From the NCBI RefSeq assembly GCF_002018875.1, contig NZ_MVOL01000002.1, forward strand, positions 496,001 to 560,000: a DNA stretch of 64,000 nt, read 5' to 3'. A model generated the notes under the pieces. The model worked only from the letters and a program-made list of their open reading frames with translations, was not told the origin of the DNA and searched no databases. Position 1 is the first letter of the stretch; each line of letters opens with the position of its first letter. The stretch comes from Pseudomonas sp. MF4836 (lineage in GTDB: Bacteria; Pseudomonadota; Gammaproteobacteria; Pseudomonadales; Pseudomonadaceae). A program made the translations under genes and the position numbers. Positions 1 through 8,676 of this stretch are shown in pieces.

Positions 1-2107
1 CGGCGCCTGCGCCGGCATACCACGAGCGCCCCGGTGCGGCTTCGTAATAGCGTCCGTTGCCGTCGCCAACGATCACCGAACCGACGTACTGCCGATCCAG
101 CAGGTTGTCCAGGCGCAGGGTCTGGTGGAAGGTCCAGTGCTCGACCTTCTGTTCGAAGCGCGTGCGCCAATTGAACACGCTGTAGCCCGGCGCGGCCTTG
201 TCCTGGTTGCTGTCTTCGACGTAAACCTTGCTGCGGTACAGGCCTTCAAGGGCGGTGCTGACCCAGTCCCGCGGCTTCCAGTTCAGCTCGGCGAACAGCG
301 TGGTCTGCGGTACGCCGGGCAGGTAGTTGCCCTTGTCGATGTGTTTTTGCGTGGCGCCGCTGCCGCTGGTGAAGTCGCTGTCGTAGGTGGCTTGCAGGCG
401 GGTGTAGGCGAGGTTGGTGCTCCATTGTTCGCTGAGCTGGCTCTCGATACCCAGCTCGAATCCGCGGCGCAGGGTGCGTCCGGCGTTTTGGTAAGTCGTG
501 CGGCCGCCACTGGATTGCTGCACCACCAACTCGTCGTCCGTAGTGATCTGAAACAACGCAGCATTGATACGGGTGTCTTGACCGATCCGCGCCTTCAAGC
601 CGACTTCATACTGCTTGCTGATCGACGGCTTGAGCGCAAAGTTGAAGCCGCTTGTGGTGCTGGAGTAGGCAGACTCTGCCTGTGTCGGTGTTTCAAAGCC
701 CTTACCCGCGCTTACGTAGCCATGCAGGTTGGGAGTGAAGGCGTACATGACGCTCGCCGATGGTGTGTTCTTCTGATAGGTCTTGCTGCCACTGTCGTTT
801 CCGTCACTCAGGAAGTGATCGTCGACCTCCATTTTCATGGTGCTGTGGCGCAGACCTGCTTGCAGGGTCCAGTCGCCTATAAGCCAGTTGGCTTGGGCAA
901 ACGGATCGAGGCTGGTAGCGGTGTCGATTTCATCGCGACCCAGAGCACCTTTCACTCCGTGCTCGCCGTTGAGGGTATTGGAATAACCTTGGCGATCATC
1001 CTGACTGCGGTCGTAATCCAGCCCGGTGATCAGAGTCAGATCGCCGGGGGCGCTAGTGATAGGTTGCAACCAGTGAACCGAGCCGCCGTAGAATTTGCGG
1101 TCAAAGGCAACTACGCCGCCGCGAGCGTTTGCAGGATTGGGGTTTCCATTACCGAGCTTGTCTGGAATCGACAAGTACTGAATCACACTCCGCCGTCCCG
1201 TATAAGCATTGACCTGCAAGGTCGCATCGCCGAAATAGCGCTCGTAATTCATCCCCAATTGCTGATGATCGATGCTTTTACGCGTGTTGTAGCTCAAGGC
1301 GTTGGCAGTCACCGAACGTGGATCGGCCTTATAGGCCGCCCAGGTCTGCCCCAACGGGTCCTGGGTGCCATTCTGCTCCAGGCTGCTGAAAATCAGCGCC
1401 ATCTTGCTGTCGTCGTCGGGCTTGAAGTTGACCTTGGCGAAGGTCTGGTCGCGCCGCGCGGCGCTGTGGTCACGGTAACCATCGGTGTCCATGCGCGAGG
1501 CGTCCAGCACAAAGCCTGCGCCGTCGACCGCACCTTCGGCGCTCAGGTGATTCTTGCTCAGGCCGTCGCTGCCGATCAGGGTTTCGGCGCCGATCCGTGG
1601 TGGACCTTCGCCATCACGGGAGAACATCTGGATCACCCCGCCGGCATTGCTGCCATACAGGGTCGCCGCCGGACCGCGCAGCACTTCGATGCGCTCGGCG
1701 GTGTCGAGGTTGAAGGTTGCCGCCTGGCCCTGGCCGTCCGGAGTGCTGGCCGGAATGCCGTCGGCCAGCAGCTTGATGCCGCGCACGCCGAAGGCCGAGC
1801 GCGCACCGAAGCCGCGGGAGGAAATCTGCAGGTCCTGGGCATAGTTCTGGCGGTTCTGCACCACCAGCCCGGGCACCCGTGACAGGGCCTCGGAGGCGTT
1901 GATGCCGAGCTGGCCGTCACTGATCTGTTGCTGGCTGACGCTGTCCACCGAGTAGGGCAGGTCGAAGCTCTGGGTGGCGCTGCGTGAGCCAGTGACGACG
2001 CTGGGGTCGAGTTCCAGGGGCGCTGGTGCGGCGAGGCTGGCACCACTGAGGCCAAGGAGCAGGCCCGGCAACAGCGGGACGAGGCGGGCAGGAGCGGCTT
2101 TTTTCAT
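1..2107 (-). CDS. pqqU: PqqU/YncD-type TonB-dependent receptor (3' end outside window)
   Basis: This outer-membrane TonB-dependent receptor resembles E. coli YncD, now called PqqU, which imports pyrroloquinoline quinone. The frame starts at an ATG at 2107 and stays open for 702 codons to the window edge; by comparison with YncD only about ten C-terminal residues are missing. Residues 1-26 look like a signal peptide ending in SLA-AP. The plug follows, with VQNRQNYAQDLQ at 83-94, then RGFGARS and LRGPAATLYGSNAGG. The rest is beta-barrel and ends near NGRYYEAAPGRSWY. All of these stretches have close counterparts in YncD as I remember it. The substrate is inferred from that likeness. No Fur box is visible upstream. 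A large open frame on the other strand (125-1882) is its shadow. Confidence 0.9.
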   Translation of the reverse strand, partial: MKKAAPARLVPLLPGLLLGLSGASLAAPAPLELDPSVVTGSRSATQSFDLPYSVDSVSQQQISDGQLGINASEALSRVPGLVVQNRQNYAQDLQISSRGFGARSAFGVRGIKLLADGIPASTPDGQGQAATFNLDTAERIEVLRGPAATLYGSNAGGVIQMFSRDGEGPPRIGAETLIGSDGLSKNHLSAEGAVDGAGFVLDASRMDTDGYRDHSAARRDQTFAKVNFKPDDDSKMALIFSSLEQNGTQDPLGQTWAAYKADPRSVTANALSYNTRKSIDHQQLGMNYERYFGDATLQVNAYTGRRSVIQYLSIPDKLGNGNPNPANARGGVVAFDRKFYGGSVHWLQPITSAPGDLTLITGLDYDRSQDDRQGYSNTLNGEHGVKGALGRDEIDTATSLDPFAQANWLIGDWTLQAGLRHSTMKMEVDDHFLSDGNDSGSKTYQKNTPSASVMYAFTPNLHGYVSAGKGFETPTQAESAYSSTTSGFNFALKPSISKQYEVGLKARIGQDTRINAALFQITTDDELVVQQSSGGRTTYQNAGRTLRRGFELGIESQLSEQWSTNLAYTRLQATYDSDFTSGSGATQKHIDKGNYLPGVPQTTLFAELNWKPRDWVSTALEGLYRSKVYVEDSNQDKAAPGYSVFNWRTRFEQKVEHWTFHQTLRLDNLLDRQYVGSVIVGDGNGRYYEAAPGRSWYAGAGA

Positions 2108-2273
2108 GGGGTGAGTCGAATTCCGGAAAGCGGGTCGCCCTGTCGGGGCGAGCAAAGGGGCGCGAGTTTACCCAGTGTGGGGCGCCTGGCAGGCGTCTGC
2201 GACATTCAGTCGCAAGCGGCGGGCCGGGTTGGCGATGGTAGCGCTGTTTCAGATAGACGTCCGGCTCGCGCCA

Positions 2274-2295
2274 TAAAAAAGGCCGTCATGGCCTT
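2274..2295 (-). terminator. intrinsic terminator in the pqqU leader, minus strand
   Basis: Read on the minus strand, AAGGCC-ATGAC-GGCCTT forms a hairpin followed directly by a U run (plus-strand A tract 2274-2280). It lies about 165 bases upstream of the pqqU start with no minus-strand gene before it. It would therefore end either a short antisense or small RNA or a prematurely terminated pqqU leader. Confidence 0.55.
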
Positions 2296-2382
2296 CGCAG
2301 GCTGTCGCAAGGCCTGAATATCGGCAAAAGTCGCCTCAATCGCCGGCCGTTTGCCGCTAGAGGCTTGCCGCCGCTTTTACGT

Positions 2383-2388
2383 TATAAT
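2383..2388 (+). promoter_or_regulatory. probable -10 box of the LPS core operon
   Basis: A perfect TATAAT followed by a CCCGCCC discriminator lies 93 bases upstream of the carbamoyltransferase start. No good -35 box sits at the usual distance; the nearest TTGCCG is only 12 bases upstream. Only the -10 is proposed. Confidence 0.45.
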
Positions 2389-2480
2389 CCCGCCCTTTAG
2401 TTGTTTCTCGCCCTTTTGCGAGCACACATTTTCTCAAGGCGCATCGCGCCTGCACGCAGACTAAACGAGGCTAGACCCCT

Positions 2481-4238
2481 GTGGCATTGACGATTCTTGG
2501 CCTGTCCGGCGCCCTTAGCCATGATCCTTCAGCAGCCCTGTACATCGACGGCAAACTGATTGCGGCCGCTGAAGAAGAGCGCTTCGTGCGCGACAAACAT
2601 GCAAAGAACCGCATGCCCTACGAATCGGCGAAGTTCTGCCTGGAACAGGCCGGGATCAAGCCTTCCGACGTTGACGTGGTGGCGATTCCGTTCGCCCCCA
2701 TCAGCTTGTTCGGCGAGGCCCGCTGGCACTACGCCAAGCGTTACTGGTACGCCCCGGACCGCGCCCTCGACGCGATCCTGATGGGCAACCGCCGCTACAA
2801 ACGCTATCGCAACAAGATCGTCTGGTGCCTCGAGCAACTGGGTTTCGATCCGAAGAAAATCAAGATCGAGCCGGTCGAGCATCACCTGGCCCACGCCTCC
2901 AGCGCCTACCACTGCTCGGGCTTCCAGGAGAAAACCGCGATCCTCGGGATCGACGGCAAGGGTGAGTACGCCACCACCTTCTTCGGCTACGGCGAAAACG
3001 GCAAGATCCACAAGATCAAGGAATTCTACGACCCGGACTCCCTGGGTGGCCTGTACGGCGCGATCACCGAGTTCCTCGGTTTCGAGATGCTCGACGGCGA
3101 GTTCAAGGTCATGGGCATGGCGCCTTACGGCGATGCCAGCAAGTACGATTTCTCGCGTCTGGCCAGCTTTGAAAACGGCCAGTTGGTGATCAACACCGAC
3201 TACGCCAACGTCATTGGCCTGCGTCGCTATAAAGAGAAGGGCAAGGGCTTCTACTTCTCGCCAAAACTCATCGAGTGGCTGGGTCCCAAGCGCGAAGGCG
3301 ACATCGCCGACGAACCGTACATCCACTACGCGGCCAGCATGCAAGCGCTGTTCGAGAAACTCTCGCTGCAGATGATCGACTACTACCTGGGCGATGTGCT
3401 CAAGGAAACCGGCAAGCTGGCCTTCGCTGGCGGCTGTGCGTTGAACGTCAAGCTGAACCAGAAAATCATCGCTCGCGACGACGTCAAGGAACTGTTCGTG
3501 CAGCCGGCCTCCGGCGACGCCGGGACCGCAGTCGGCGCGGCGGCCTACGTTTCCCACGCCCGTGGCGTACCGGTGGAGAAGATGGAACACGTCTATCTCG
3601 GCCCGTCCTACAGCAACGAAGACGTGATCGCCGCTTGCGCCCGTCATCCGAGCAAGCCGGTGTGGCGCAAGCTCGAAGACATGCCGGAAAAAATCGCCAA
3701 GATCATGGTCGACGGCAACCCGGTGGCCTGGTTCCAGGGCCGCATGGAGTTCGGCCCGCGCGCCTTGGGCGGTCGCTCGATCATTGGTTGCCCAAGCGCC
3801 ACCGGCGTGGCCGACCGCATCAACCACCAGATCAAGTTCCGCGAGCGCTGGAGGCCTTTCTGCCCGTCGATGCTCGACACCGTGGCTCCACAGATGATCA
3901 AGGTCGATCACCCGGCGCCGTTCATGACCTTCACCTTCGAAGTGGCTGAAGAGTGGAAAGCCCGCGTGCCGGAAGTTGTCCATGAAGACGGCACCTCCCG
4001 CGCCCAGGTGCTCAAGCGCGAATACAACCCGCGCTACTACGACATGATGAAGGCCCTGGAAGTCCTGACCGGCAACGGCGTTTCCCTGAATACCTCGCTC
4101 AACCGTCGTGGCGAACCGATGATCTGCTCGCCGACCGACGCGCTGAACATGTTCTTCGGCTCCGACCTGCAGTACCTGATCATGGAAGATATTTTGGTGG
4201 TCAAAGACGGCGCGGATGCTTATGACTCGCTCGGCTGA
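2481..4238 (+). CDS. carbamoyltransferase, NodU/CmcH family, LPS core locus
   Basis: This enzyme moves a carbamoyl group from carbamoyl phosphate to a hydroxyl, probably on an LPS core sugar; Pseudomonas cores are known to carry 7-O-carbamoyl heptose. The 585-residue length fits the two-domain family. The N-terminal Kae1-like domain shows GLSGALSHDPSAALY, the metal-binding HHLAHASSAYH and GIDGKGEYAT. The C-terminal YrdC-like half shows GRMEFGPRALGGRSIIG and FRERWRPFCPSML. The start is a GTG preceded by ACGAGG. It is the first gene of a tight operon, its end overlaps the next gene by 23 bases, and its position matches PA5005 in P. aeruginosa. The acceptor sugar is inferred from location. Confidence 0.9.
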   Translation: MALTILGLSGALSHDPSAALYIDGKLIAAAEEERFVRDKHAKNRMPYESAKFCLEQAGIKPSDVDVVAIPFAPISLFGEARWHYAKRYWYAPDRALDAILMGNRRYKRYRNKIVWCLEQLGFDPKKIKIEPVEHHLAHASSAYHCSGFQEKTAILGIDGKGEYATTFFGYGENGKIHKIKEFYDPDSLGGLYGAITEFLGFEMLDGEFKVMGMAPYGDASKYDFSRLASFENGQLVINTDYANVIGLRRYKEKGKGFYFSPKLIEWLGPKREGDIADEPYIHYAASMQALFEKLSLQMIDYYLGDVLKETGKLAFAGGCALNVKLNQKIIARDDVKELFVQPASGDAGTAVGAAAYVSHARGVPVEKMEHVYLGPSYSNEDVIAACARHPSKPVWRKLEDMPEKIAKIMVDGNPVAWFQGRMEFGPRALGGRSIIGCPSATGVADRINHQIKFRERWRPFCPSMLDTVAPQMIKVDHPAPFMTFTFEVAEEWKARVPEVVHEDGTSRAQVLKREYNPRYYDMMKALEVLTGNGVSLNTSLNRRGEPMICSPTDALNMFFGSDLQYLIMEDILVVKDGADAYDSLG

Positions 4239-5352
4239 GCGCCATGTGCTGCAGTTCTGTCACGGATATGACGGGCCTTTTCTGGACTGCGCCCGGCAGT
4301 ACGCCAGCCTGTTCGTGGGGCGCGGCTATCGGGTGACCACGGTCTTTTTGACCGGTGCCGCGGATGCGGAAGTCGCTGCTGGCTGTGCTTCCGATGAAGT
4401 GCTGTTCATGGAGCGCAGCTCCAAGAGTATCCGTGGCCTGAAACTGGGGGCGATCGCCGATTTGCGCAAAATCGTCGCCTCGCGCAATTTCAGTTTCTGT
4501 ATCGCCCATCGTTTCAAGCCGATCTACATCGCGCTGCTGGGCAGCCGCTTGCCGGTGATTGGCGTGCACCACGCGTTTGGCGACTATCAGCGCTGCAGCC
4601 GCAAGCTGTTCGCGCGGATCTTTCGCCAGCGCTTGAGCCTGCTCGGTGTGTCCGATGCCGTGCGCGATGACATTCGTCGCTGCTTGCCGAATTGGTCGCC
4701 CTCACGTATTCAGACCCTCTACAACCGCATTGATATAGACGCCTTGCAGGCGTCTCAGTTGGACGCGGTCGAAGCCCGCCAAGAGCTGGGGCTGTCCGCC
4801 AATGCCTGGATTGTCGGCAATGTGGGTCGCCTGCACCCGGATAAAGACCAGGCGACGTTGTTGCGTGGTTTCGCGCTGGCCTTGCCGGGGCTGCCCGAGA
4901 ACAGCCAGCTGGCAATCATGGGCAGCGGTCGGCTGGAATCGGACCTCAAGGCCCTGGCTCTTGAGCTGGGGATTGGCGAGCGGGTGCTGTTTCTCGGACA
5001 GGTGGCGCAAGGCCGTCGCTACTTCCGGGCGTTCGATGTGTTTGCCCTGAGTTCCGATCATGAGCCCTTCGGCATGGTGCTGCTCGAAGCCATGGCGGCC
5101 GGCGTACCGCTGTTGGCTACGGCTTGCGGTGGCGCCAGCGAAGTGGTCGAGGGCGTGGGTATTCTGTTTCCACTGGGCGATGCCGAGCACATGGCCCAGG
5201 GCCTGAAGCATCTGGCCGCGATGGAACCCAAGCAGCGCCTGCAATGTGCCGAGCTGATGCTTGATCGCTTGCGTGAGCGTTTTTCGGATCAGGCCGTGCG
5301 CGATGCATTCTGGCGTTTGCCATCCGTCACCGACCTGACCGCGAGGGGCTGA
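4216..5352 (+). CDS. wapH: GT4 glycosyltransferase of the LPS core (WapH-like)
   Basis: This 378-residue cytoplasmic glycosyltransferase has the GT-B fold and probably adds a sugar to the growing LPS core. The C-terminal half has the GT4 signatures: NVGRLHPDKDQATLLRGF starts the second Rossmann domain, followed by IMGSGRLESDL and the nucleotide-sugar motif SSDHEPFGMVLLEAMAAG. It begins inside the carbamoyltransferase gene; ATGs at 4216 and 4222 are both possible. It ends in a TGATG junction with the next gene, so translation is probably coupled. Its position equals wapH (PA5004). The exact donor and linkage cannot be read from the sequence. Confidence 0.85.
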   Translation: MLMTRSAERHVLQFCHGYDGPFLDCARQYASLFVGRGYRVTTVFLTGAADAEVAAGCASDEVLFMERSSKSIRGLKLGAIADLRKIVASRNFSFCIAHRFKPIYIALLGSRLPVIGVHHAFGDYQRCSRKLFARIFRQRLSLLGVSDAVRDDIRRCLPNWSPSRIQTLYNRIDIDALQASQLDAVEARQELGLSANAWIVGNVGRLHPDKDQATLLRGFALALPGLPENSQLAIMGSGRLESDLKALALELGIGERVLFLGQVAQGRRYFRAFDVFALSSDHEPFGMVLLEAMAAGVPLLATACGGASEVVEGVGILFPLGDAEHMAQGLKHLAAMEPKQRLQCAELMLDRLRERFSDQAVRDAFWRLPSVTDLTARG

Positions 5353-6248
5353 TGCTTAACCGATTTCAAGGCTGGCGCGAGCGCGGTTGGTCAGTCATCG
5401 ACGCGCCTGCCTATGCTACGGCCTGGCAGCGTTTTGGGGGCAGCGTCGCGACCCATCCTCTGGTGGTTGAGCGTCTTGCGGACCTGGCGAAAATTCCGGT
5501 GCGCTACCTTGCCTGGGAGCAGGACGGCGAGCTGACAGCCGCTATCCCGACCTGGGGGCGCGACTTGGCGCTGTCCAAGGATGTGCTCAAGCGGGCCGGC
5601 AAAAAAGGCTTGTTCGACCTCGGCAATGCCGAACTGATTCTGCCTGCCGCGCCTGAGGCCGGGGCGGTCTTGCGTCATCGTGGGCGTTACTTGTCGGCAC
5701 TCAACGAAGGCCGATTCACGGCACTCAAGCCCCAGGCCGAGCAATTGGCCATGGCGCGCACGCCGGAAGAGCTGTCGAAGAAATTTCGCTACAACCAGCG
5801 CCGTGAGCTGCGGCTGCTGGAAGAGGCGGGTGGCGTGGTGCGCCCGGTCGGAGAGTTTTCCAGTGCCGAACTGGCCGCCATCTACTGCGATCTGTTCAAG
5901 CGGCGCTGGGGCTTTGTTGCCACCGGCGCAGAGCACATGGCGCAGGTCATCGAGTTGCTGGGCGAGCTATTGATGGGGTCGGTAATTTTTCTCAACGATG
6001 CGCCGATTGCCATCCAGCTGGTCTATCGGGTGGAAGCGCCGGAGTGGATCAGTGTCGAGTACGTCAATGGTGGCGTCGATCCGCAAACCCGCGAGTTCAG
6101 TCCGGGCAGCGTGCTGAGTTTCCTCAATACGCAAAGTGCCTGGGAGCACGCGCGTGCGCTCGGCAAGCCGCTGCGTTTTTCCTTCGGGCGCGCCGACCGT
6201 GAATACAAGGACCGTTGGTGCAATCCTGTACCGGTCTTCCAGGTATGA
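5352..6248 (+). CDS. mig-14: Mig-14 family protein (GNAT-like)
   Basis: This 298-residue protein of the Mig-14 family belongs to the GNAT/FemAB-like acyl- or aminoacyl-transferase fold. Relatives in Salmonella and P. aeruginosa are linked to resistance to antimicrobial peptides. KKFRYNQRRELRLLEEAGG (about residues 141-159) is a typical central motif, and the C terminus has FSFGRADREYKDRWCNP, a family ending. The start overlaps the wapH stop (TGATG) and the stop overlaps dnpA by four bases. There is no membrane segment. The biochemical reaction is not established for the family; a role in modifying LPS is inferred from the operon. Confidence 0.85.
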   Translation: MLNRFQGWRERGWSVIDAPAYATAWQRFGGSVATHPLVVERLADLAKIPVRYLAWEQDGELTAAIPTWGRDLALSKDVLKRAGKKGLFDLGNAELILPAAPEAGAVLRHRGRYLSALNEGRFTALKPQAEQLAMARTPEELSKKFRYNQRRELRLLEEAGGVVRPVGEFSSAELAAIYCDLFKRRWGFVATGAEHMAQVIELLGELLMGSVIFLNDAPIAIQLVYRVEAPEWISVEYVNGGVDPQTREFSPGSVLSFLNTQSAWEHARALGKPLRFSFGRADREYKDRWCNPVPVFQV

Positions 6249-7681
6249 GCCAGCCCATGAGTCGCAAACAGCAACTGCTCAAACGCCATCGGCGCAACAA
6301 GCGTATCGGTCTGATGATCGGCCTGTTGGTGTTGCTGGCTGTTGGCGTGCTTGTGGTCTGGTGGCTGCCGTTGCTGCTGGCTGTCCTGGCCTGGGTGGCC
6401 CATGAGGCGTGGTTTGCCGATCACTTGTTCTATTCCCCCAGCGATGATTACGACTATCAGCTCGCCGCCGATGAGCAACTGGCGCTGACGCTGGTGGCAG
6501 GCCGCTTGAGCCTGCCCGGGACCTTGTCGCTGGGGGCTGGCGATACCTTGATGTTGAAGGTGCGCATCCGCGCATCCTGGTGCGGGCGGTTTCTCGATCC
6601 CGGAGTAAAGATTCTGGGCGGAACGGCCGATCAGCAGGATTTCGAGCGTGGCACCCGCGGTATTCGCTACCTCAATCTGACAGGTCAACATGAGGCACTG
6701 CTTGGCGGTCGGCTCCAGCTCCAGGGGCGTTTCTGTAAAGTTGCCGAGGCAGTAGAGCTGTCAGTCGTGCGTCACCCGGATTACCGAGCGCAGCGCTTAC
6801 TGGTGATAGCGCCCCATGCCGATGACGCCGAGCTTGCGGCTTTTGGCCTGTACAGCAGCGCCGAGGAAAGCTGGGTGGTCACCCTCACGGCGGGTGAAAT
6901 TGAGGCTGAGCATTATCAGGCAATGGGCCTGGATCGAGTCGCCGCCGCGCGATTGAAAGGCTCGTTGCGGGCGTGGGACAGCATCAGCGTGCCGTTGTGG
7001 GCGGGCGTGCCCCAGGAGCGTTGTGTGCAACTGGGCTATTTCTGCCTGCAGTTGCCGCAGATGCAGGCAGCGCCGAGCGTTGCCGTGCCTTCGCGAGAGG
7101 CAGACTTGAGCGATACCCGGTACTTCCGGCGTTTTAATGCCTTTGCTCTGGGCAGTGACGCTGATGGCATTGCGTCATGGGACAACCTGGTGGCTGATCT
7201 GGTCGAGCTGATCGAGCGCATCGAGCCGCAGGTGGTCGTCTTGCCGCACCCGCGCTTCGATCCTCATCCCGATCACATCTGTGCCCAACAGGCGCTGATG
7301 CAGGCCCTTACCCGCAGTTCCTGGCAGCCGCAATCACTGTTGCACTATGCCAACCACCTGCATGATAACGACCGCTGGCCCATGGGCGCCGCTGGCAGTG
7401 GCGTCGCCTTGCCGCCACAGCTCGCCAGCCAGGGGCCGTTGCGGCCTTGGGCGCTGCCCGTTTCAGACCAGCAACAGTGGCACAAGGCTATGTCCTTGGG
7501 CATGATGCACGACTTGCAGCCCGCGCCCCCTTTCAAGCGCACGTTGCGGCGCATTATCCAGCGCTACCTCGCCGCGCGCCGGTGGCCTGCTTTCGGTGAT
7601 AACGAGTTCTTTCGCAAGGCGGTTCGGCAGCACGAATTGTTCTGGGTCGACGAGAACCTCAGTAAGAGAGACAACCCTTGA
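6245..7681 (+). CDS. dnpA: DnpA-like PIG-L family de-N-acetylase, membrane anchored
   Basis: A probable zinc-dependent deacetylase of the PIG-L/LmbE family. An N-terminal hydrophobic segment (about residues 23-48, LMIGLLVLLAVGVLVVWWLP) anchors it. The catalytic motif APHADDAE follows at mid-protein, and PHPRFDPHPDH provides further metal-site histidines. At 478 residues it is longer than simple LmbE proteins. In P. aeruginosa the homologue at this place in the core locus (PA5002) was linked to fluoroquinolone tolerance; its substrate is thought to be an LPS amino sugar. The start chosen is the ATG that overlaps the mig-14 stop (ATGA) rather than an in-frame start 30 bases upstream. The stop overlaps the next TTG start. 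Confidence 0.85.
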   Translation: MSQPMSRKQQLLKRHRRNKRIGLMIGLLVLLAVGVLVVWWLPLLLAVLAWVAHEAWFADHLFYSPSDDYDYQLAADEQLALTLVAGRLSLPGTLSLGAGDTLMLKVRIRASWCGRFLDPGVKILGGTADQQDFERGTRGIRYLNLTGQHEALLGGRLQLQGRFCKVAEAVELSVVRHPDYRAQRLLVIAPHADDAELAAFGLYSSAEESWVVTLTAGEIEAEHYQAMGLDRVAAARLKGSLRAWDSISVPLWAGVPQERCVQLGYFCLQLPQMQAAPSVAVPSREADLSDTRYFRRFNAFALGSDADGIASWDNLVADLVELIERIEPQVVVLPHPRFDPHPDHICAQQALMQALTRSSWQPQSLLHYANHLHDNDRWPMGAAGSGVALPPQLASQGPLRPWALPVSDQQQWHKAMSLGMMHDLQPAPPFKRTLRRIIQRYLAARRWPAFGDNEFFRKAVRQHELFWVDENLSKRDNP

Positions 7682-8634
7682 AAGTCCTGTTTCTGGTGCA
7701 GAAAGAACAGCGTGCCATTCTCGACCGGTTCTACGACGGGATCGCTGAGCGTTGCGAGTGCGATATGCGCGAGCTGACCAGCGCTGAACAAGACAATCTG
7801 CGCAAGTATTTCCGCGAGCATGTGGATGTCTCGCGTTACGACCGCATCGTTTTTTTCCTGCGCTTCAAGAAAGAGATCAGACAGGTCAGGTTCATACAGA
7901 CCCTACCCAACCTGGTTATTCTCGAGCATGACGCCTATCAGAACTATATCCCCTGCAAGTACACCGGAAAATTCAGCGCCCATTACCGCAAGCTGCCTTG
8001 GGCCAGGGTCATCAGTTCCGGGTTCATGGTCAGCGAACGCTTGCGCCAGGAGGGCTTCGACGCGCACTTCGTGCCCAAGGGCTACGATCAGGCGCTGTTG
8101 CAGAATCGCGGGCGGGAGCGGGATATCGAACTCGGGTTTGTCGGCAGCCTCAACAGCGTGGCCTATGCCGGGCGCAAAGCCATGCTGGAGTCGGTGGCCG
8201 AGGTGGAGAACCTGCTGATCACCCGGACCAAGTCGGGTGAGGAATACTGCGAGACCTTGAGTCGTATCCGCTATTTCGTCAGTGCCGATGTCGACATGGG
8301 CGAGTACATGATCAAGAACTTCGAGGCGATGGCCTGTGGTTGTGTACTCCTGGCCTATGACCAGGGCGAAGAAGAAAACCGTGCGCTGGGTTTTGTCGAT
8401 ATGCAGAACATCGTGTTGTACCGCACTCGGGAAGAGCTCAGGAGCAAGCTGCAAACGCTGCGCGCCTCTGCCGCCTTGAGTCTGGCAATCGCCCAGGCCG
8501 GCCAGGCGCTGGTCGAACAACGTTACAGTTTCAGGGCTCTCGGGCACGCCGTAGTCGAGGCCATGAGCGCCCCGCTGCGTGAGCGCGCACCGCTGAGCTG
8601 GAAAGAAAAACTACGTCTGTCGTTAGGTTTCTAA
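7678..8634 (+). CDS. ssg: Ssg-like cell-surface glycosyltransferase
   Basis: This 318-residue GT-B glycosyltransferase corresponds by position and family to Ssg (PA5001), needed for core/O-antigen and surface polysaccharide in other pseudomonads. LGFVGSLNSVAYAGRK opens the second Rossmann domain, and NFEAMACGCVLLAYDQGEE is the donor-binding EAMACG motif of the Glyco_trans_1_2 group. No membrane segment is seen. The start is a TTG overlapping the dnpA stop (TTGA), with a purine-rich AAGAGAG upstream. The sugar added is not predictable. A 42-base gap separates it from the next gene. Confidence 0.8.
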   Translation: MKVLFLVQKEQRAILDRFYDGIAERCECDMRELTSAEQDNLRKYFREHVDVSRYDRIVFFLRFKKEIRQVRFIQTLPNLVILEHDAYQNYIPCKYTGKFSAHYRKLPWARVISSGFMVSERLRQEGFDAHFVPKGYDQALLQNRGRERDIELGFVGSLNSVAYAGRKAMLESVAEVENLLITRTKSGEEYCETLSRIRYFVSADVDMGEYMIKNFEAMACGCVLLAYDQGEEENRALGFVDMQNIVLYRTREELRSKLQTLRASAALSLAIAQAGQALVEQRYSFRALGHAVVEAMSAPLRERAPLSWKEKLRLSLGF

Positions 8635-8676
8635 GAACCGGCGGCTACTCCACCCTTAATAAGGCGGTGCACATAC

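Larger units (their letters stand above)
2108..2480. other. 373-bp divergent intergenic region between pqqU and the LPS core operon
   Basis: No credible gene is seen here. It holds a minus-strand intrinsic terminator (2274-2295), a perfect TATAAT hexamer facing the core operon (2383-2388), and two small hairpins: GCGACATTCAGTCGC at 2198-2212, and CTCGC/GCGAG at 2407-2422 in the presumed leader of the carbamoyltransferase gene. A 68-codon open frame at 2111-2317 has no ribosome binding site or recognisable product and was not called. Confidence 0.6.

Noticed and set aside
125..1882. 585-codon open frame on the plus strand
   Set aside because: It is the antisense shadow of the TonB-dependent receptor, whose minus-strand frame is open to the window edge and has clear homology; the plus-strand protein resembles nothing and has no ribosome binding site.
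2231..2245. Possible ops/JUMPstart-like element (GGCGATGGTAGCGCT) before the LPS operon
   Set aside because: It carries an insertion relative to GGCGGTAGC and lies upstream of the probable -10 box, so it would not be in the transcript.
2365..2370. TTGCCG as -35 box for the TATAAT at 2383
   Set aside because: The spacer is only 12 bases; not a workable sigma-70 promoter, so only the -10 was kept.
2529..3983. 484-codon minus-strand open frame inside the carbamoyltransferase gene
   Set aside because: The sense frame has full family motifs; long antisense frames are common in GC-rich DNA with this codon bias.
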